From: Mariniphaga sp. | GTDB taxonomy: Bacteria; Bacteroidota; Bacteroidia; Bacteroidales; Prolixibacteraceae | DNA length: 64,000 nucleotides | NCBI GenBank assembly: GCA_024636975.1 | Contig: JAGXGA010000053.1 | Coordinates: 62,001 to 126,000, forward strand | Reading direction: 5' to 3' | The notes under the pieces: model-generated | The model's database searches: none | What the model was told of the DNA's origin: nothing | The model's input: only the letters and a program-made list of their open reading frames with translations | Part shown: piece by piece, positions 1 to 8,747 of the stretch | Layout: each line of letters opens with the position of its first letter | Numbering within the stretch: position 1 is the stretch's first letter | Translations under genes and position numbers: made by a program

Positions 1-1
1 G

Positions 2-142
2 GAAGAGGTATATTTTACCGATTCGATTGAACGTAATATTAACTGCAGTAAAATAAAATACCTTACTATTGCTGATGCCTTGGGTGAAGCTATTCGCAGG
101 GTATATAAAAATCAGTCCATAAGTTCGTTATATTACCGCTAA
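2..142 (+). CDS. prs: Ribose-phosphate pyrophosphokinase, C-terminal end (partial)
   Basis: The window opens inside a coding frame that runs 46 codons to a TAA at 140-142. Its tail (SISSLYYR after a LTIADALGEAIRRV segment) matches the C-terminus of bacterial PRPP synthetases, which typically end in SISSLF or similar. The enzyme makes PRPP from ribose 5-phosphate and ATP for nucleotide, histidine and tryptophan synthesis. The 5' part lies outside the window, so no active-site residue can be checked. A prs gene directly upstream of rplY and pth is a familiar order in Bacteroidota, which supports the call. Confidence 0.8.
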   Translation, partial: EEVYFTDSIERNINCSKIKYLTIADALGEAIRRVYKNQSISSLYYR

Positions 143-154
143 TTTATATCTTTG
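124..154 (+). promoter_or_regulatory. Bacteroides-type promoter ahead of rplY
   Basis: TATCTTTG at 147-154 fits the TAnnTTTG -7 element exactly. TTCG at 124-127, 19 nt upstream, is one base from the TTTG -33 element. It starts within the end of prs and would give rplY a leader of about 175 nt. Confidence 0.5.
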
Positions 155-276
155 CACCGCTTTTTCCGAAAAGCAGGAGCATTTAGGGTGTGAAACAGCT
201 GTCGCCCATTATAGGGGTTAATGTGTACTATACAGTGGCGGCTAAAATAAACACTTTTAATTATGCATGCTGTTTG

Positions 277-294
277 TTCCGCCGGCTGGCGGAA
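277..294 (+). promoter_or_regulatory. Hairpin in the rplY leader
   Basis: TTCCGCC-GGCT-GGCGGAA is a perfect 7-bp stem with a 4-nt loop about 40 nt before the rplY start. It has no following T-run, so it is not an obvious terminator. It may be a leader structure controlling rplY; that role is inference. Confidence 0.35.
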
Positions 295-334
295 AGGACT
301 GAGTACCATAATTATTAACGTTAATTAATAAAAA

Positions 335-976
335 ATGAAATCATTGAAAATCGAGGGGCAGAAAAGAGAAGGCCTCGGAAAAAAAGAAGCAAAAAAATTG
401 CGCGCGGAGGGGCTTATCCCCGGAGTACTTTATGGAAACGACGAGGTGGTGCACCTTGCTCTTTCTTTTAGTGACTTAAGATCGTTCGTTTACACCCCTG
501 ATGTTTACCTGATTGATCTTTCAGTCGACGGTACAGTTTACAAGGCTTTGATTCAGGACATTCAATGGCATCCGGTTGAGGAAGAAATCCTGCACATCGA
601 CTTTCTGAAAGTAGAAGCTGATTTACCGGTTAAAATTGGCGTACCTGTTGAACTTACCGGTACAGCAAAAGGTATTAAAGCCGGTGGTAAAATTAAATTT
701 AACATGCGTAAACTACGCGTAAAAGCGTTGGCTGAAAACCTGCCTGATACAATTAAAATCGATATTACAAAACTCGGTATAGGCGACAGCATCAAGGTGG
801 AAACCTTAAAACGCGATAATCTGGAGTTCCTGGATAATAAATCCAATCTGATTGTAGCTGTTATTTCTACAAGGGTTGCCAAGTCTGCTATGGCGTTGCC
901 TGAAGACGAAGAGGAAGAAGAAGTAGTGGCTCCTGAAGATGTTCCGACATCAGAAACAGATGAGCCTGCTGAATAG
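335..976 (+). CDS. rplY: 50S ribosomal protein L25 (general stress protein Ctc type)
   Basis: 213 residues. The N-terminal L25 domain (about 1-95, with the RAEGLIPGVLYG segment) binds 5S rRNA. It is followed by the TL5/Ctc C-terminal beta domain (about 100-185) and a very acidic tail (about 190-213, run of Glu near 195). The two-domain form with an acidic tail is usual in Bacteroidota and differs from the short E. coli L25. The start is the ATG after an A-rich leader (aataaaaa), typical of this phylum, with no Shine-Dalgarno. The gene is followed after 24 nt by pth, so they are probably cotranscribed from the promoter at 124-154. Confidence 0.93.
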   Translation: MKSLKIEGQKREGLGKKEAKKLRAEGLIPGVLYGNDEVVHLALSFSDLRSFVYTPDVYLIDLSVDGTVYKALIQDIQWHPVEEEILHIDFLKVEADLPVKIGVPVELTGTAKGIKAGGKIKFNMRKLRVKALAENLPDTIKIDITKLGIGDSIKVETLKRDNLEFLDNKSNLIVAVISTRVAKSAMALPEDEEEEEVVAPEDVPTSETDEPAE

Positions 977-1000
977 TCAGTACAATTAAAATGAGAAAAT

Positions 1001-1564
1001 GTGAAGTATTTAATTGCAGGGCTCGGAAACATCGGCCCGGAATATAAAAATACACGTCACAACATTGGTTTTCAAATATTGGACGCTCTTGCCGGGGCGT
1101 CCAATATTGCTTTTAACGACAAGCGCTACGGATTTGTTAGTGAATACCGGTTTAAAAGCCGGACATATGTATTGCTCAAACCATCCACATACGTTAATCT
1201 GAGTGGTCGTGCAGTGAATTACTGGTTAAAACAGGAAAACATTCCTTTAGAAAACATGTTGGTATTGGTGGATGATCTGGCTTTGCCTTTTGGTACTCTA
1301 AGAGTAAAAGCCAAGGGAAGTCCTGGCGGGCATAATGGCCTTCGAAACATTTCGGAGATGATGGGAACCAATGAGTATGCCCGGCTGCGTTTTGGAATCG
1401 GTGATGAGTACCATCCCGGATTCCAGGTAAATTATGTGTTGGGTGAATGGTCTTCCGAAGAACAAAAGCAGTTACCCGAAAAGATTGATTCCTGTATTGA
1501 AATCATCCAAAGCTTTGGTACGATAGGAATAGAACGTACCATGAATTTTTTCAATAAGAAATAG
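1001..1564 (+). CDS. pth: Peptidyl-tRNA hydrolase
   Basis: 187 residues. The enzyme cleaves the ester bond of peptidyl-tRNAs that drop off the ribosome, recycling tRNA. The key residues of the family are visible: N10 in AGLGN, the catalytic H20 in NTRHN, and the VDDLALPFG segment holding the Asp that orients the His. The GSPGGHNGLRN loop is also present. The start is a GTG at 1001; the nearby ATG at 991 is in another frame. The gene lies 24 nt after rplY and 6 nt before hslR, a compact translation-related operon. Confidence 0.95.
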   Translation: MKYLIAGLGNIGPEYKNTRHNIGFQILDALAGASNIAFNDKRYGFVSEYRFKSRTYVLLKPSTYVNLSGRAVNYWLKQENIPLENMLVLVDDLALPFGTLRVKAKGSPGGHNGLRNISEMMGTNEYARLRFGIGDEYHPGFQVNYVLGEWSSEEQKQLPEKIDSCIEIIQSFGTIGIERTMNFFNKK

Positions 1565-1570
1565 CAGAAG

Positions 1571-1948
1571 ATGGGCGATACGGTAAGGATTGACAAATGG
1601 TTATGGGCAGTCAGGTTGTATAAAACCCGCAGCCAGGCTACCGAAGCTTGCAGAAAGGGTCATGTTTCTATGGGTAATCTGCCGGTGAAACCTTCAAGGG
1701 AAGTACATAAGGGTGAGGTGGTGAAGGTACGTGTAACCCCAATTACCCGGAGCTACAAGATTTTAGATATTGCTGAAAAACGTATGTCAGCAAAATTAAC
1801 GCCCGGATTTGTTGAAGATATTACGCCTCAGGAAGAACTGGATTTGCTGGAAATACAAAAGCAGATGAACTGGAGTACACGGGAGCGTGGGACAGGAAGG
1901 CCTACAAAGAAAGACCGGCGTAACCTCGATGATTTTTTTGAATTTTAA
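1571..1948 (+). CDS. hslR: S4-domain RNA-binding protein, Hsp15 family
   Basis: 125 residues. The S4 fold (about 5-62, RIDKWLWAVRLYKTRSQAT then a GEVVKVR strand) is the family signature. The basic C-terminal tail (GTGRPTKKDRR) resembles Hsp15. In E. coli Hsp15 binds 50S subunits carrying stalled nascent chains and helps recycle them. Six nt separate it from pth, so it is almost certainly translated from the same mRNA. That fits a group devoted to rescue of stalled translation. Confidence 0.85.
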   Translation: MGDTVRIDKWLWAVRLYKTRSQATEACRKGHVSMGNLPVKPSREVHKGEVVKVRVTPITRSYKILDIAEKRMSAKLTPGFVEDITPQEELDLLEIQKQMNWSTRERGTGRPTKKDRRNLDDFFEF

Positions 1949-2013
1949 ACCACGAAACAGTAACTTGCCTGAAACTGCTGTTATTTCTATATTATTAATT
2001 AAATAAAACGAAG

Positions 2014-2553
2014 ATGCTTGTTGCTTTGCAGAAAAGAAAAGAAAACATTACCGAATACATATTGTACCTCTATCAGGTGGAAGATCTGATCAGGGCTTTT
2101 AAACTCGACATGGACCTGATTAATTCAAAACTGGTAGCCGGTTACCAGGCCGATGAAAAGACTACGCGGGAAATTTCAGCATGGTATGAGAACCTGGTGG
2201 CCATGATGGAAAAGGAAGGGAAACAGCAAACGGGGCACCTTCAGTTTCTTGGTAATTTGGTGAATGACCTGCACGAGTTTCATTTAAGGTTGATGGAGCA
2301 GGAGGCAGATCCGGTATACCCTTCTACATATAAATCGGTGGCCGGTATTATAACTGAATTGAGGCAAAAGAACCCTGCTGCAACCAGTGATGTGCAGGCT
2401 GCTATCGATGGCATTTACGGGTATCTGCTTCTTAAGATTCAGAGAAAAGAGATATCAGATGAAACCAGTGATGCAGTTAAAAGACTAAGTAGTTGGCTGT
2501 CGCAGCTATCAAAGCTTTACCGGGATTATGAATCGGGAGATTTGCAATTGTAG
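2014..2553 (+). CDS. DUF4924 family protein
   Basis: 179 residues with no signal peptide or membrane segment, rich in predicted helix. The opening (LVALQKRKENITEYILYLYQVEDLIRA) is the pattern of the DUF4924 proteins that are almost confined to Bacteroidota. Function is unknown. It follows hslR by 65 nt on the same strand and may belong to the same transcript. No catalytic motif is apparent. Confidence 0.6.
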   Translation: MLVALQKRKENITEYILYLYQVEDLIRAFKLDMDLINSKLVAGYQADEKTTREISAWYENLVAMMEKEGKQQTGHLQFLGNLVNDLHEFHLRLMEQEADPVYPSTYKSVAGIITELRQKNPAATSDVQAAIDGIYGYLLLKIQRKEISDETSDAVKRLSSWLSQLSKLYRDYESGDLQL

Positions 2554-2676
2554 TTATTAAATCTCCATGGTTCTAATTTCTCATTTCCGGTTCCTCCATG
2601 CCGTTTAATAGTATCCTTTAACATGGGTTAAATGTATTTAAGCGGATTATACATTTACTAACTGATTTTCTTTTGA

Positions 2677-3600
2677 TTACATACCCTGTTGAGGGGGCTT
2701 GCCTGTAGGTTTTTCTCCGAGATTATAAAAACGGGTGGTCGGGTATGCGAGGTCAATATCTTCATGTGAATCAAAGGTGGTTAATACATCCTGCCAGATG
2801 TCATTTTCCGATCCCCTGCGCTTGCGTGGATCGCACAAATAGCGCATGGTTAGTGTAACTCCGAAATCGATTACCTTGAGATAAACTATTGGAGAGAAAT
2901 GCGTGTAGTATATTAAATAGTTTCTGCTGGCTCTGAATATTTCCTTTTCCGCAGTTTTGCTAAAATGTTCTGCATGCCTTTTTATTACTTCTGTAAGTAT
3001 CTCTTTTGCTTTTCCCCAATTGCTTTCAAAGGTTATGGTTACTGGTATTTCATTCCAGATGTAATTGAATCCCGAACTGTAATTTGCCTGCGCCTCTATA
3101 AAGACTTTACTGTTGGGTATATGAATAAGTCTGCCCGTGCTCTGGTCGGCATCAACCCAGTTGCCAATTTCAAGAACAGTGAACTGGAATAGCCGGATAT
3201 CGATAACATCACCGGCATGTTCACCCATTTGAACGCGGTCTCCTACTGAAAACGGATGCCGTAAAACGATGAAAAACCACCCTGCAAGGTTAGTAAGAGG
3301 ATCTTTTAATGCGATTGCTAATCCGGCAGAAAATAACCCCAGAAATGCCCCAAATTGCTGAAATGCCTGTATCCAGATACCAACAATTATTAATAAACCT
3401 AAAAAGGGCAGGATGAATGAAAGCGTACGTTTCCACTGGTAGCGGAGTTTAATGTTTTTTGTCTGCCTCCAAACAATTCTTAAAACTAATATTTGGAAAA
3501 GATATAATAAAATAATAAAGGCAACCGTAAGAAATAACTTTCCGATTGTTTCGGGAGCCATACCCGTATATTCAGCCAAGTAGTTGCGAAGATAATTCAT
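2677..3600 (-). CDS. MscS-family mechanosensitive ion channel
   Basis: 307 residues. Two hydrophobic N-terminal helices (about 20-43 and 60-82) are followed by the Gly/Ala-rich pore helix (FLGLFSAGLAIALKDPLTN, about 88-108). Then comes the MscS beta domain (HPFSVGDRVQMGEHAGDV, about 115-135) and a cytoplasmic alpha/beta domain. These small-conductance channels open under membrane tension and release solutes in hypo-osmotic shock. The family call is firm. The C-terminal domain is longer than a minimal MscS core, and the exact subfamily cannot be set. It stands 89 nt from the corA-like gene on the same strand. Confidence 0.88.
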   Translation of the reverse strand: MNYLRNYLAEYTGMAPETIGKLFLTVAFIILLYLFQILVLRIVWRQTKNIKLRYQWKRTLSFILPFLGLLIIVGIWIQAFQQFGAFLGLFSAGLAIALKDPLTNLAGWFFIVLRHPFSVGDRVQMGEHAGDVIDIRLFQFTVLEIGNWVDADQSTGRLIHIPNSKVFIEAQANYSSGFNYIWNEIPVTITFESNWGKAKEILTEVIKRHAEHFSKTAEKEIFRASRNYLIYYTHFSPIVYLKVIDFGVTLTMRYLCDPRKRRGSENDIWQDVLTTFDSHEDIDLAYPTTRFYNLGEKPTGKPPQQGM

Positions 3601-3689
3601 CAGGTTTTTGTTATTTGCCGGAATTTACAAAATTTTCCGGAACTACCTTACAATGTGTAACTGGAATCTGTAAGATAACCGATCATTCG

Positions 3690-4754
3690 TTATAGCCATT
3701 TTTTTCTCCTGAAAAAGTAGAGCATGATACCGGCAACAACAATCATAATTCCCCACATGACAAAATAGCCGTATCTGAAATCCAGCTCGGGTACATATTC
3801 AAAATTGGTTCCATAAACACCAGCTATAAAAGTGAGCGGGATGAATATGGATGCAAAAATAGTAAGCACCTTCATTACTTCATTGGTGCGGTTGGCTACA
3901 TTGGAATGGTAGATATTAAGGTAATCGTTGGCCATATTATGATAGATTTCAACTGCTTCAAGTGCCTGGGTAGTCAAATCGGTTAAGTCTTTCAGAAAAG
4001 TGAATGTCTTTTTTTGTATCAGATTCGATTCGGTTTTATTCAGATACAGCATTATTTCTTTTAGTGGGAAGATGGACTTGCGGATGAATCCAATAGTAGT
4101 TTTGAACTTGTATATTTTTTCCAGTGTATACTTTTGTGAGTGGTGAAGCACCTCGTTTTCCGTTTCTTCAATTAGCGTTCCCAATCTTTCAATGCTATGA
4201 ATATAGCCATCAACGAGGGTGTCAATAATTACATAGGCCAGGTAATCGGCGCCTGCATTCCGTACGCGTCCACGACTGTTGCGGATTCGTTCACGCACGG
4301 GATCAAAGTAATGGCCCCGCTTTTCCTGAAAAGTAACCACTCTGTTTTCACTTAATACAATGGAGACCTGGTCTCCGGTAACCTTTTTGGAGTCTTCATG
4401 GTAATCGAGCACCTTCAGGAAAAAAATGAGGTTCTTTTGATTTTCTGCCAGTTTAGGGCGTTGATCAGTATTGAGTATGTCTTCCAGTTCGAGTGGCTGA
4501 ATGGCAAACCGTTCTCCAAGGTTACCAATCAATTCTGTATCATGTAAGCCGTAAACACTAACCCACATCACAGAGCCCAAAGGAACCGTATCGGGTATCT
4601 CGTCCATATGATTCACCACGGTTTCTGATAATTGCTCCTTGTTAAAGATCATCAGGTGTATCTCAGTCTTTTCCATTTTAGGGTTCCCGATAAAAATAAG
4701 GGAACCCGGTACGGTGCCGTGCGACTTTTTCCGGCTTTTAATAAATCGTGCCAT
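3690..4754 (-). CDS. corA: CorA-like divalent cation transporter with a GTN instead of GMN motif
   Basis: 354 residues. A long cytoplasmic N-terminal domain (about 1-290) precedes two C-terminal membrane helices (about 292-313 and 328-347), the standard CorA arrangement. CorA pentamers carry Mg2+, Co2+ or Ni2+ inward. The signature after the first helix is Y-G-T-N-F (residues 314-318). The usual filter triad is GMN, so the Met is replaced by Thr; the codon is ACC. ZntB-type relatives carry GIN and transport other ions, so substrate is uncertain. The ATG overlaps the stop of the upstream SLC12-like gene (TAATG), which indicates translational coupling. Confidence 0.85.
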   Translation of the reverse strand: MARFIKSRKKSHGTVPGSLIFIGNPKMEKTEIHLMIFNKEQLSETVVNHMDEIPDTVPLGSVMWVSVYGLHDTELIGNLGERFAIQPLELEDILNTDQRPKLAENQKNLIFFLKVLDYHEDSKKVTGDQVSIVLSENRVVTFQEKRGHYFDPVRERIRNSRGRVRNAGADYLAYVIIDTLVDGYIHSIERLGTLIEETENEVLHHSQKYTLEKIYKFKTTIGFIRKSIFPLKEIMLYLNKTESNLIQKKTFTFLKDLTDLTTQALEAVEIYHNMANDYLNIYHSNVANRTNEVMKVLTIFASIFIPLTFIAGVYGTNFEYVPELDFRYGYFVMWGIMIVVAGIMLYFFRRKKWL

Positions 4755-6973
4755 TATTCAATAGATTTATTGTCTTTTGAATGAACGAACAGTATTGTGC
4801 CCAGCTCATCATAACCATCAAACAGCTTTTCCTTTTCCCGCTTAACAAGTTCTTCACGGATGCCTATCATAGTAAGTCCTGCATTTCCTGAATTTTGATT
4901 AATAATGGTTTTAACAGGAACATCCTCGTCATGAACCAACAGGCGTATACTCTTTTCTGAAATGGGTAAGCGACCTGTTTGTACCAGTTCGTTCATTGAT
5001 TTTTTTGTCATTTCATAATCTTTACTATTGCACACGTTGAAGATTTTTATGCGTGCATGTTTCCAGCTTGGATGCCCAAGAATAATAAAACCCAGCAATA
5101 TCATCAGGTTTGCATTCTCGGTATCAAGCGAATTGATCCAGATATGTATTCCTTTATTGTATGGGATTTCCCGGTTGCTGCTCCCCAGTATACAAATGTC
5201 GAAGTCGCCGGAATTTACAAGTGCAAAGTTGTCGATAATCTCTTCCAGGTTAATAGGCTGCTGTTTGTCGTATTCAAAAATAACCATGTTGTTCTCCATT
5301 CCTGCAATGCCCGGAATCTGAATGGCTTGTGCAATAGCCGAAGTATTGGAAGGTGAAATCAAGGTATCGATGTAAACATGATTTTCCACGGAATCAACAT
5401 GTTCAAGCAGTTTTTTTAGCTCTTCTCTCGCCTTTATTGCTGTTGCTTTTGAATAATAGCCTACAATGTGATGAAGATAGGTGCCAAAGCCGTATTTATA
5501 TGAAATCCAGTTGAGCAGGCGGAAAGCCTTATCGCGTTTCAGGGAATCTTTTGAAATGCATATAGCACTGGGGCGCCACTCCCTCTTTTCTTTTTTCGTT
5601 TGCTTTTTCTGAATCATCACTTGAAGATTTTTATTGAGCTGGAAAAGCGCATTGGCAAATATTGATGCAAACCCTTGCCGGGATTTATGATAATAATTTA
5701 TATATAAGTATATTCCGGTGATAAATGCAAAGGATAGCAAAGCAAAGGGAGTACTTATTTTGAACATTACCCAGACGGAAATAATAAAACCTAAAAGTGA
5801 TATATACCAACGTGATTTAAATGAAGGCCTGTAGGATGGAGAGGAACCGAAATGATTTAGAAATGAAATGAGGCACATTGAGCCGTAAGTTACCATAAAG
5901 AACATAGTAATTATTGATGCCACAGCATTGACATTACCCACTGCAACAAATACGAAGGCAATAATGGAGGTCACAAGCGATGCATTTACCGGTTCATTAT
6001 CTTTTTCAGTTCCCTTGCCCAGCCAGTTGTTGATACGCGGCGAGGGTAATGCCTGATCAAGTGCCAGTGCCTGTAAGGTCCGTGGGGCTACCATCACCGA
6101 TCCCAGGGCCGATGACAGGGTAGAGGCAGCCAATCCCAGAGGAATGACTACCGCTCCGGCAACCGCTATGCGCGACATGATCAGCTGGTTTTCAAGCAGG
6201 TCTTCCACCGACGCTGACTTGGCAAGTTTCCATACAACAAAAACATATACCACCATTCCTGTCAGAGTAGCCACCGTAGTTCCAAGGGGAATGGATCTGG
6301 AAGGCTTTTTTAAATCGCCCGAAAGACCTACTCCTGCTGTCATCCCTGTGAAAGCAGGAAATATGATTGCGAACACAATAAAAAATTCATGCGGGTTTCG
6401 GAGTTGGGCATTCATTAATCCAAAAGTTGAAGCCTCGGCATGTCCTGTGTTGCCCATAAAAAACATAACCAGCGACACTAACAATACTGCTACAACAACA
6501 TAAAGTGTTTTTACCCCAAGATTGGCTCCTTTTTTGATAATTAAGATTGCCAGCAATATCATTACCGGGATACTTATGGCCTGCCGTGGGAGCACCATCC
6601 CGTAGTTCTCAAGCATATAGTTAAAGAAAAATTCGAACGCTTCAGTAAATGCAATAACATAAAATGCCACGCTGATGGCTTGCGAAAGAAACAGTGCCAG
6701 CCCTATTGTGGCTCCGATGTTTAGCCCAAAGGAGCGCGATATTATAAAGTACTCGCCACCACCTTCTACCCGCTTATTGGTGGCTATTTCGGAAATAGCC
6801 AGTGCTGTAGGGATAGTTACCAGGTGTCCTAACAGAATAATTAATATTACTCCCCAAAAGCCCAGGGTACCGACAGCATAACCAAAGCGAAGGAAAAGTA
6901 TAGCTCCAAGGATAGTTGATATCGCAGTAAAGAATACTGGTGCGGTTCCAAATTTTCTAGAATTGTTATTCAT
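4754..6973 (-). CDS. SLC12-type cation-chloride cotransporter / APC-superfamily permease
   Basis: 739 residues. The N-terminal half (about 10-430) has some 12 hydrophobic segments. The first helix pair (TAISTILGAILFLRFG, then LAISEIATNKRVEGGGEYF) is characteristic of the Na-K-Cl cotransporter branch of the APC superfamily. The C-terminal 300 residues are soluble and resemble the regulatory domain of these transporters. Family members move chloride with Na+ and/or K+; the bacterial substrate is unproven. The stop codon overlaps the corA-like start by one base, so the two form an ion-transport operon. An AT-rich region of 227 bp separates it from the divergent ABC operon. Confidence 0.85.
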   Translation of the reverse strand: MNNNSRKFGTAPVFFTAISTILGAILFLRFGYAVGTLGFWGVILIILLGHLVTIPTALAISEIATNKRVEGGGEYFIISRSFGLNIGATIGLALFLSQAISVAFYVIAFTEAFEFFFNYMLENYGMVLPRQAISIPVMILLAILIIKKGANLGVKTLYVVVAVLLVSLVMFFMGNTGHAEASTFGLMNAQLRNPHEFFIVFAIIFPAFTGMTAGVGLSGDLKKPSRSIPLGTTVATLTGMVVYVFVVWKLAKSASVEDLLENQLIMSRIAVAGAVVIPLGLAASTLSSALGSVMVAPRTLQALALDQALPSPRINNWLGKGTEKDNEPVNASLVTSIIAFVFVAVGNVNAVASIITMFFMVTYGSMCLISFLNHFGSSPSYRPSFKSRWYISLLGFIISVWVMFKISTPFALLSFAFITGIYLYINYYHKSRQGFASIFANALFQLNKNLQVMIQKKQTKKEKREWRPSAICISKDSLKRDKAFRLLNWISYKYGFGTYLHHIVGYYSKATAIKAREELKKLLEHVDSVENHVYIDTLISPSNTSAIAQAIQIPGIAGMENNMVIFEYDKQQPINLEEIIDNFALVNSGDFDICILGSSNREIPYNKGIHIWINSLDTENANLMILLGFIILGHPSWKHARIKIFNVCNSKDYEMTKKSMNELVQTGRLPISEKSIRLLVHDEDVPVKTIINQNSGNAGLTMIGIREELVKREKEKLFDGYDELGTILFVHSKDNKSIE

Positions 6974-7200
6974 ATGGTATTTGTTAGATTCTCCGGATTT
7001 GCATAGTTAAAAATACCTATTTTAGGCATAAGATATAAATAAAAAGATAAATAGCGTTTACTGAGTAAAGTTGCCGGTATATTAAACAACTTGTATGTTT
7101 TAATATCCACATACAAATATCCGCCTTCTTTTTGTTTTATAAACTTAAAGTTAATTAGTTTTGAAGTTGTTCTGTAACTTCTTTAATAATTTAATGGTCT

Positions 7201-8055
7201 ATGATACAGGTAAGGGATCTGAATTTCACTTACAGAAAATCCGGAAAGAAAGTTATTCACGACATGGATTTTGAAATAGAGGAAGGTGAGGTATTTGGAT
7301 TTTTAGGGCCCAGTGGTGCTGGTAAAACCACCACCCAAAGGCTTCTTATCGGATTGCTGAAGAATTACCAGGGCCAGATTCGTGTTTTTGACAGGGAACG
7401 AAGCAAATGGGGGAAAGATTTTTATGAGCAGGTGGGGGTGGCTTTCGATTTCCCAAACCTATATACCCGCTTAACAGCCAGGGAAAACCTGCAGCTGATT
7501 GGAGCTTATTACAGAAACAGGATAACAGATCCTGAAGAATTGCTTGATATGGTAGGCCTCTTAGCCGATAAGAATGTAAGGGTTGAGAATTTCTCAAAAG
7601 GAATGAAAATGCGGCTGAACTTTGCCCGTTCCATTATGCACAATCCGCAACTGATGTTTTTTGATGAACCTACATCGGGTCTTGATCCGGTGAATGCCCA
7701 TACCATAAAGGAAATAATACTTAATCTGAAAAAGCAGGGGAAAACCATTTTTCTCACCACGCATAACATGACGGTTGCAGAACAGTTATGCGACAGGGTG
7801 GCTTTCATTGTTGAAGGGAAAATTGCCGCAACCGGTTCTCCCAAAGCTTTGATGATTGAGCATGGAAAGCGGGTGGTGAAAGTGGAATACCGTCTGAACG
7901 GAAAACAGGTGGAACAGGATTTTGAAATGAATGATCTGGGAAAAAATGAGGCATTTCTGAACGTTTTAAAAATGGCTGAAATAAAAACCATGCACAGTGC
8001 TGAGGCAACATTGGAAGACATTTTTATTAAAATAACAGGAAAGACTTTGCTATGA
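7201..8055 (+). CDS. ABC transporter ATP-binding subunit
   Basis: 284 residues. Walker A is GPSGAGKTT (about 37-45), the signature region is FSKGMKMRLNFARS (variant of LSGGQ, about 132-145), and Walker B is LMFFDEPTSGLD (about 151-162), followed by a switch His in TTHNM. The about 65-residue C-terminal extension is common in drug-export or polyketide-export ATPases. It overlaps the first permease by 4 bases (ATGA) and forms a three-gene exporter. The arrangement of one ATPase and two small six-helix permeases resembles systems annotated as fluoroquinolone exporters in mycobacteria. Substrate here is unknown. Confidence 0.92.
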   Translation: MIQVRDLNFTYRKSGKKVIHDMDFEIEEGEVFGFLGPSGAGKTTTQRLLIGLLKNYQGQIRVFDRERSKWGKDFYEQVGVAFDFPNLYTRLTARENLQLIGAYYRNRITDPEELLDMVGLLADKNVRVENFSKGMKMRLNFARSIMHNPQLMFFDEPTSGLDPVNAHTIKEIILNLKKQGKTIFLTTHNMTVAEQLCDRVAFIVEGKIAATGSPKALMIEHGKRVVKVEYRLNGKQVEQDFEMNDLGKNEAFLNVLKMAEIKTMHSAEATLEDIFIKITGKTLL

Positions 8056-8744
8056 GATTGTGGAATGCCATTAAAGCCGATATGCTGTTTCAATTTAAAC
8101 AAGGTTTCTACTTTGTTTATGTATTTGTTGCGGTGATGTATCTGGTTATGCTTTCATTTCTGCCTGAAAAGATCTTTTTAATAGCTACACCCCTGATTGT
8201 ATTTTCCGATCCTTCAGTTTTGGGGTTATTTTTTATCGGGGGAATAATTTTACTTGAGAAAGGACAGGGAGTGCTTACAGTGCTGGTGGTATCGCCACTG
8301 AGAACGTCGGAATACATAATTGCCAAAGTGCTCTCACTGGGCTTTATATCGGTGCTGGCTGCAACCGCCATTACTTTTTTCAGCGGTTACCAGCAGGTAA
8401 ACTGGTTTGTTATGGTTGCCTCGGCTATGCTTACTTCTGCTGTATTTACATTCAGCGGCATCATGATAAATGCAGGCTGCAGTACGGTAAACCAGTATTT
8501 GCTGAAAACCATTCCCTGGATGCTGCTGCTTACATTGCCCTGTATAGCCCTGGTTGGCTTTCCCGGTTCCTGGGTATTTACCGCAGTGCCTTCAGTAGCT
8601 GCACTGAGACTTATGCTGGGGGCCTATTGGGGTATTGGATGGGTTGAGGCATTGTTGTTGATTGTTTACCTTGCAGGTGTTAACTTCCTGCTCTTAAAAT
8701 GGGCAGTACGCATATTTGAGAATAAAATAGTTTTTCAGGAATAA
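8052..8744 (+). CDS. ABC exporter permease, first subunit
   Basis: 230 residues with about six hydrophobic helices (starts near 18, 50, 92, 125, 150 and 205) and no large soluble domain. The segment FFIGGIILLEKGQGVLTVLVVSPLR is typical of ABC-2 permeases, in which a Glu-containing amphipathic stretch meets the ATPase. Its start codon overlaps the ATPase stop (ATGA), and it is followed 3 nt later by a second permease. It is probably half of a heterodimeric channel. Confidence 0.82.
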   Translation: MRLWNAIKADMLFQFKQGFYFVYVFVAVMYLVMLSFLPEKIFLIATPLIVFSDPSVLGLFFIGGIILLEKGQGVLTVLVVSPLRTSEYIIAKVLSLGFISVLAATAITFFSGYQQVNWFVMVASAMLTSAVFTFSGIMINAGCSTVNQYLLKTIPWMLLLTLPCIALVGFPGSWVFTAVPSVAALRLMLGAYWGIGWVEALLLIVYLAGVNFLLLKWAVRIFENKIVFQE

Positions 8745-8747
8745 GGT

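Noticed and set aside
7509-8102. A 197-codon frame antisense to the ABC ATPase
   Set aside because: It is a shadow of a clearly conserved gene on the other strand.
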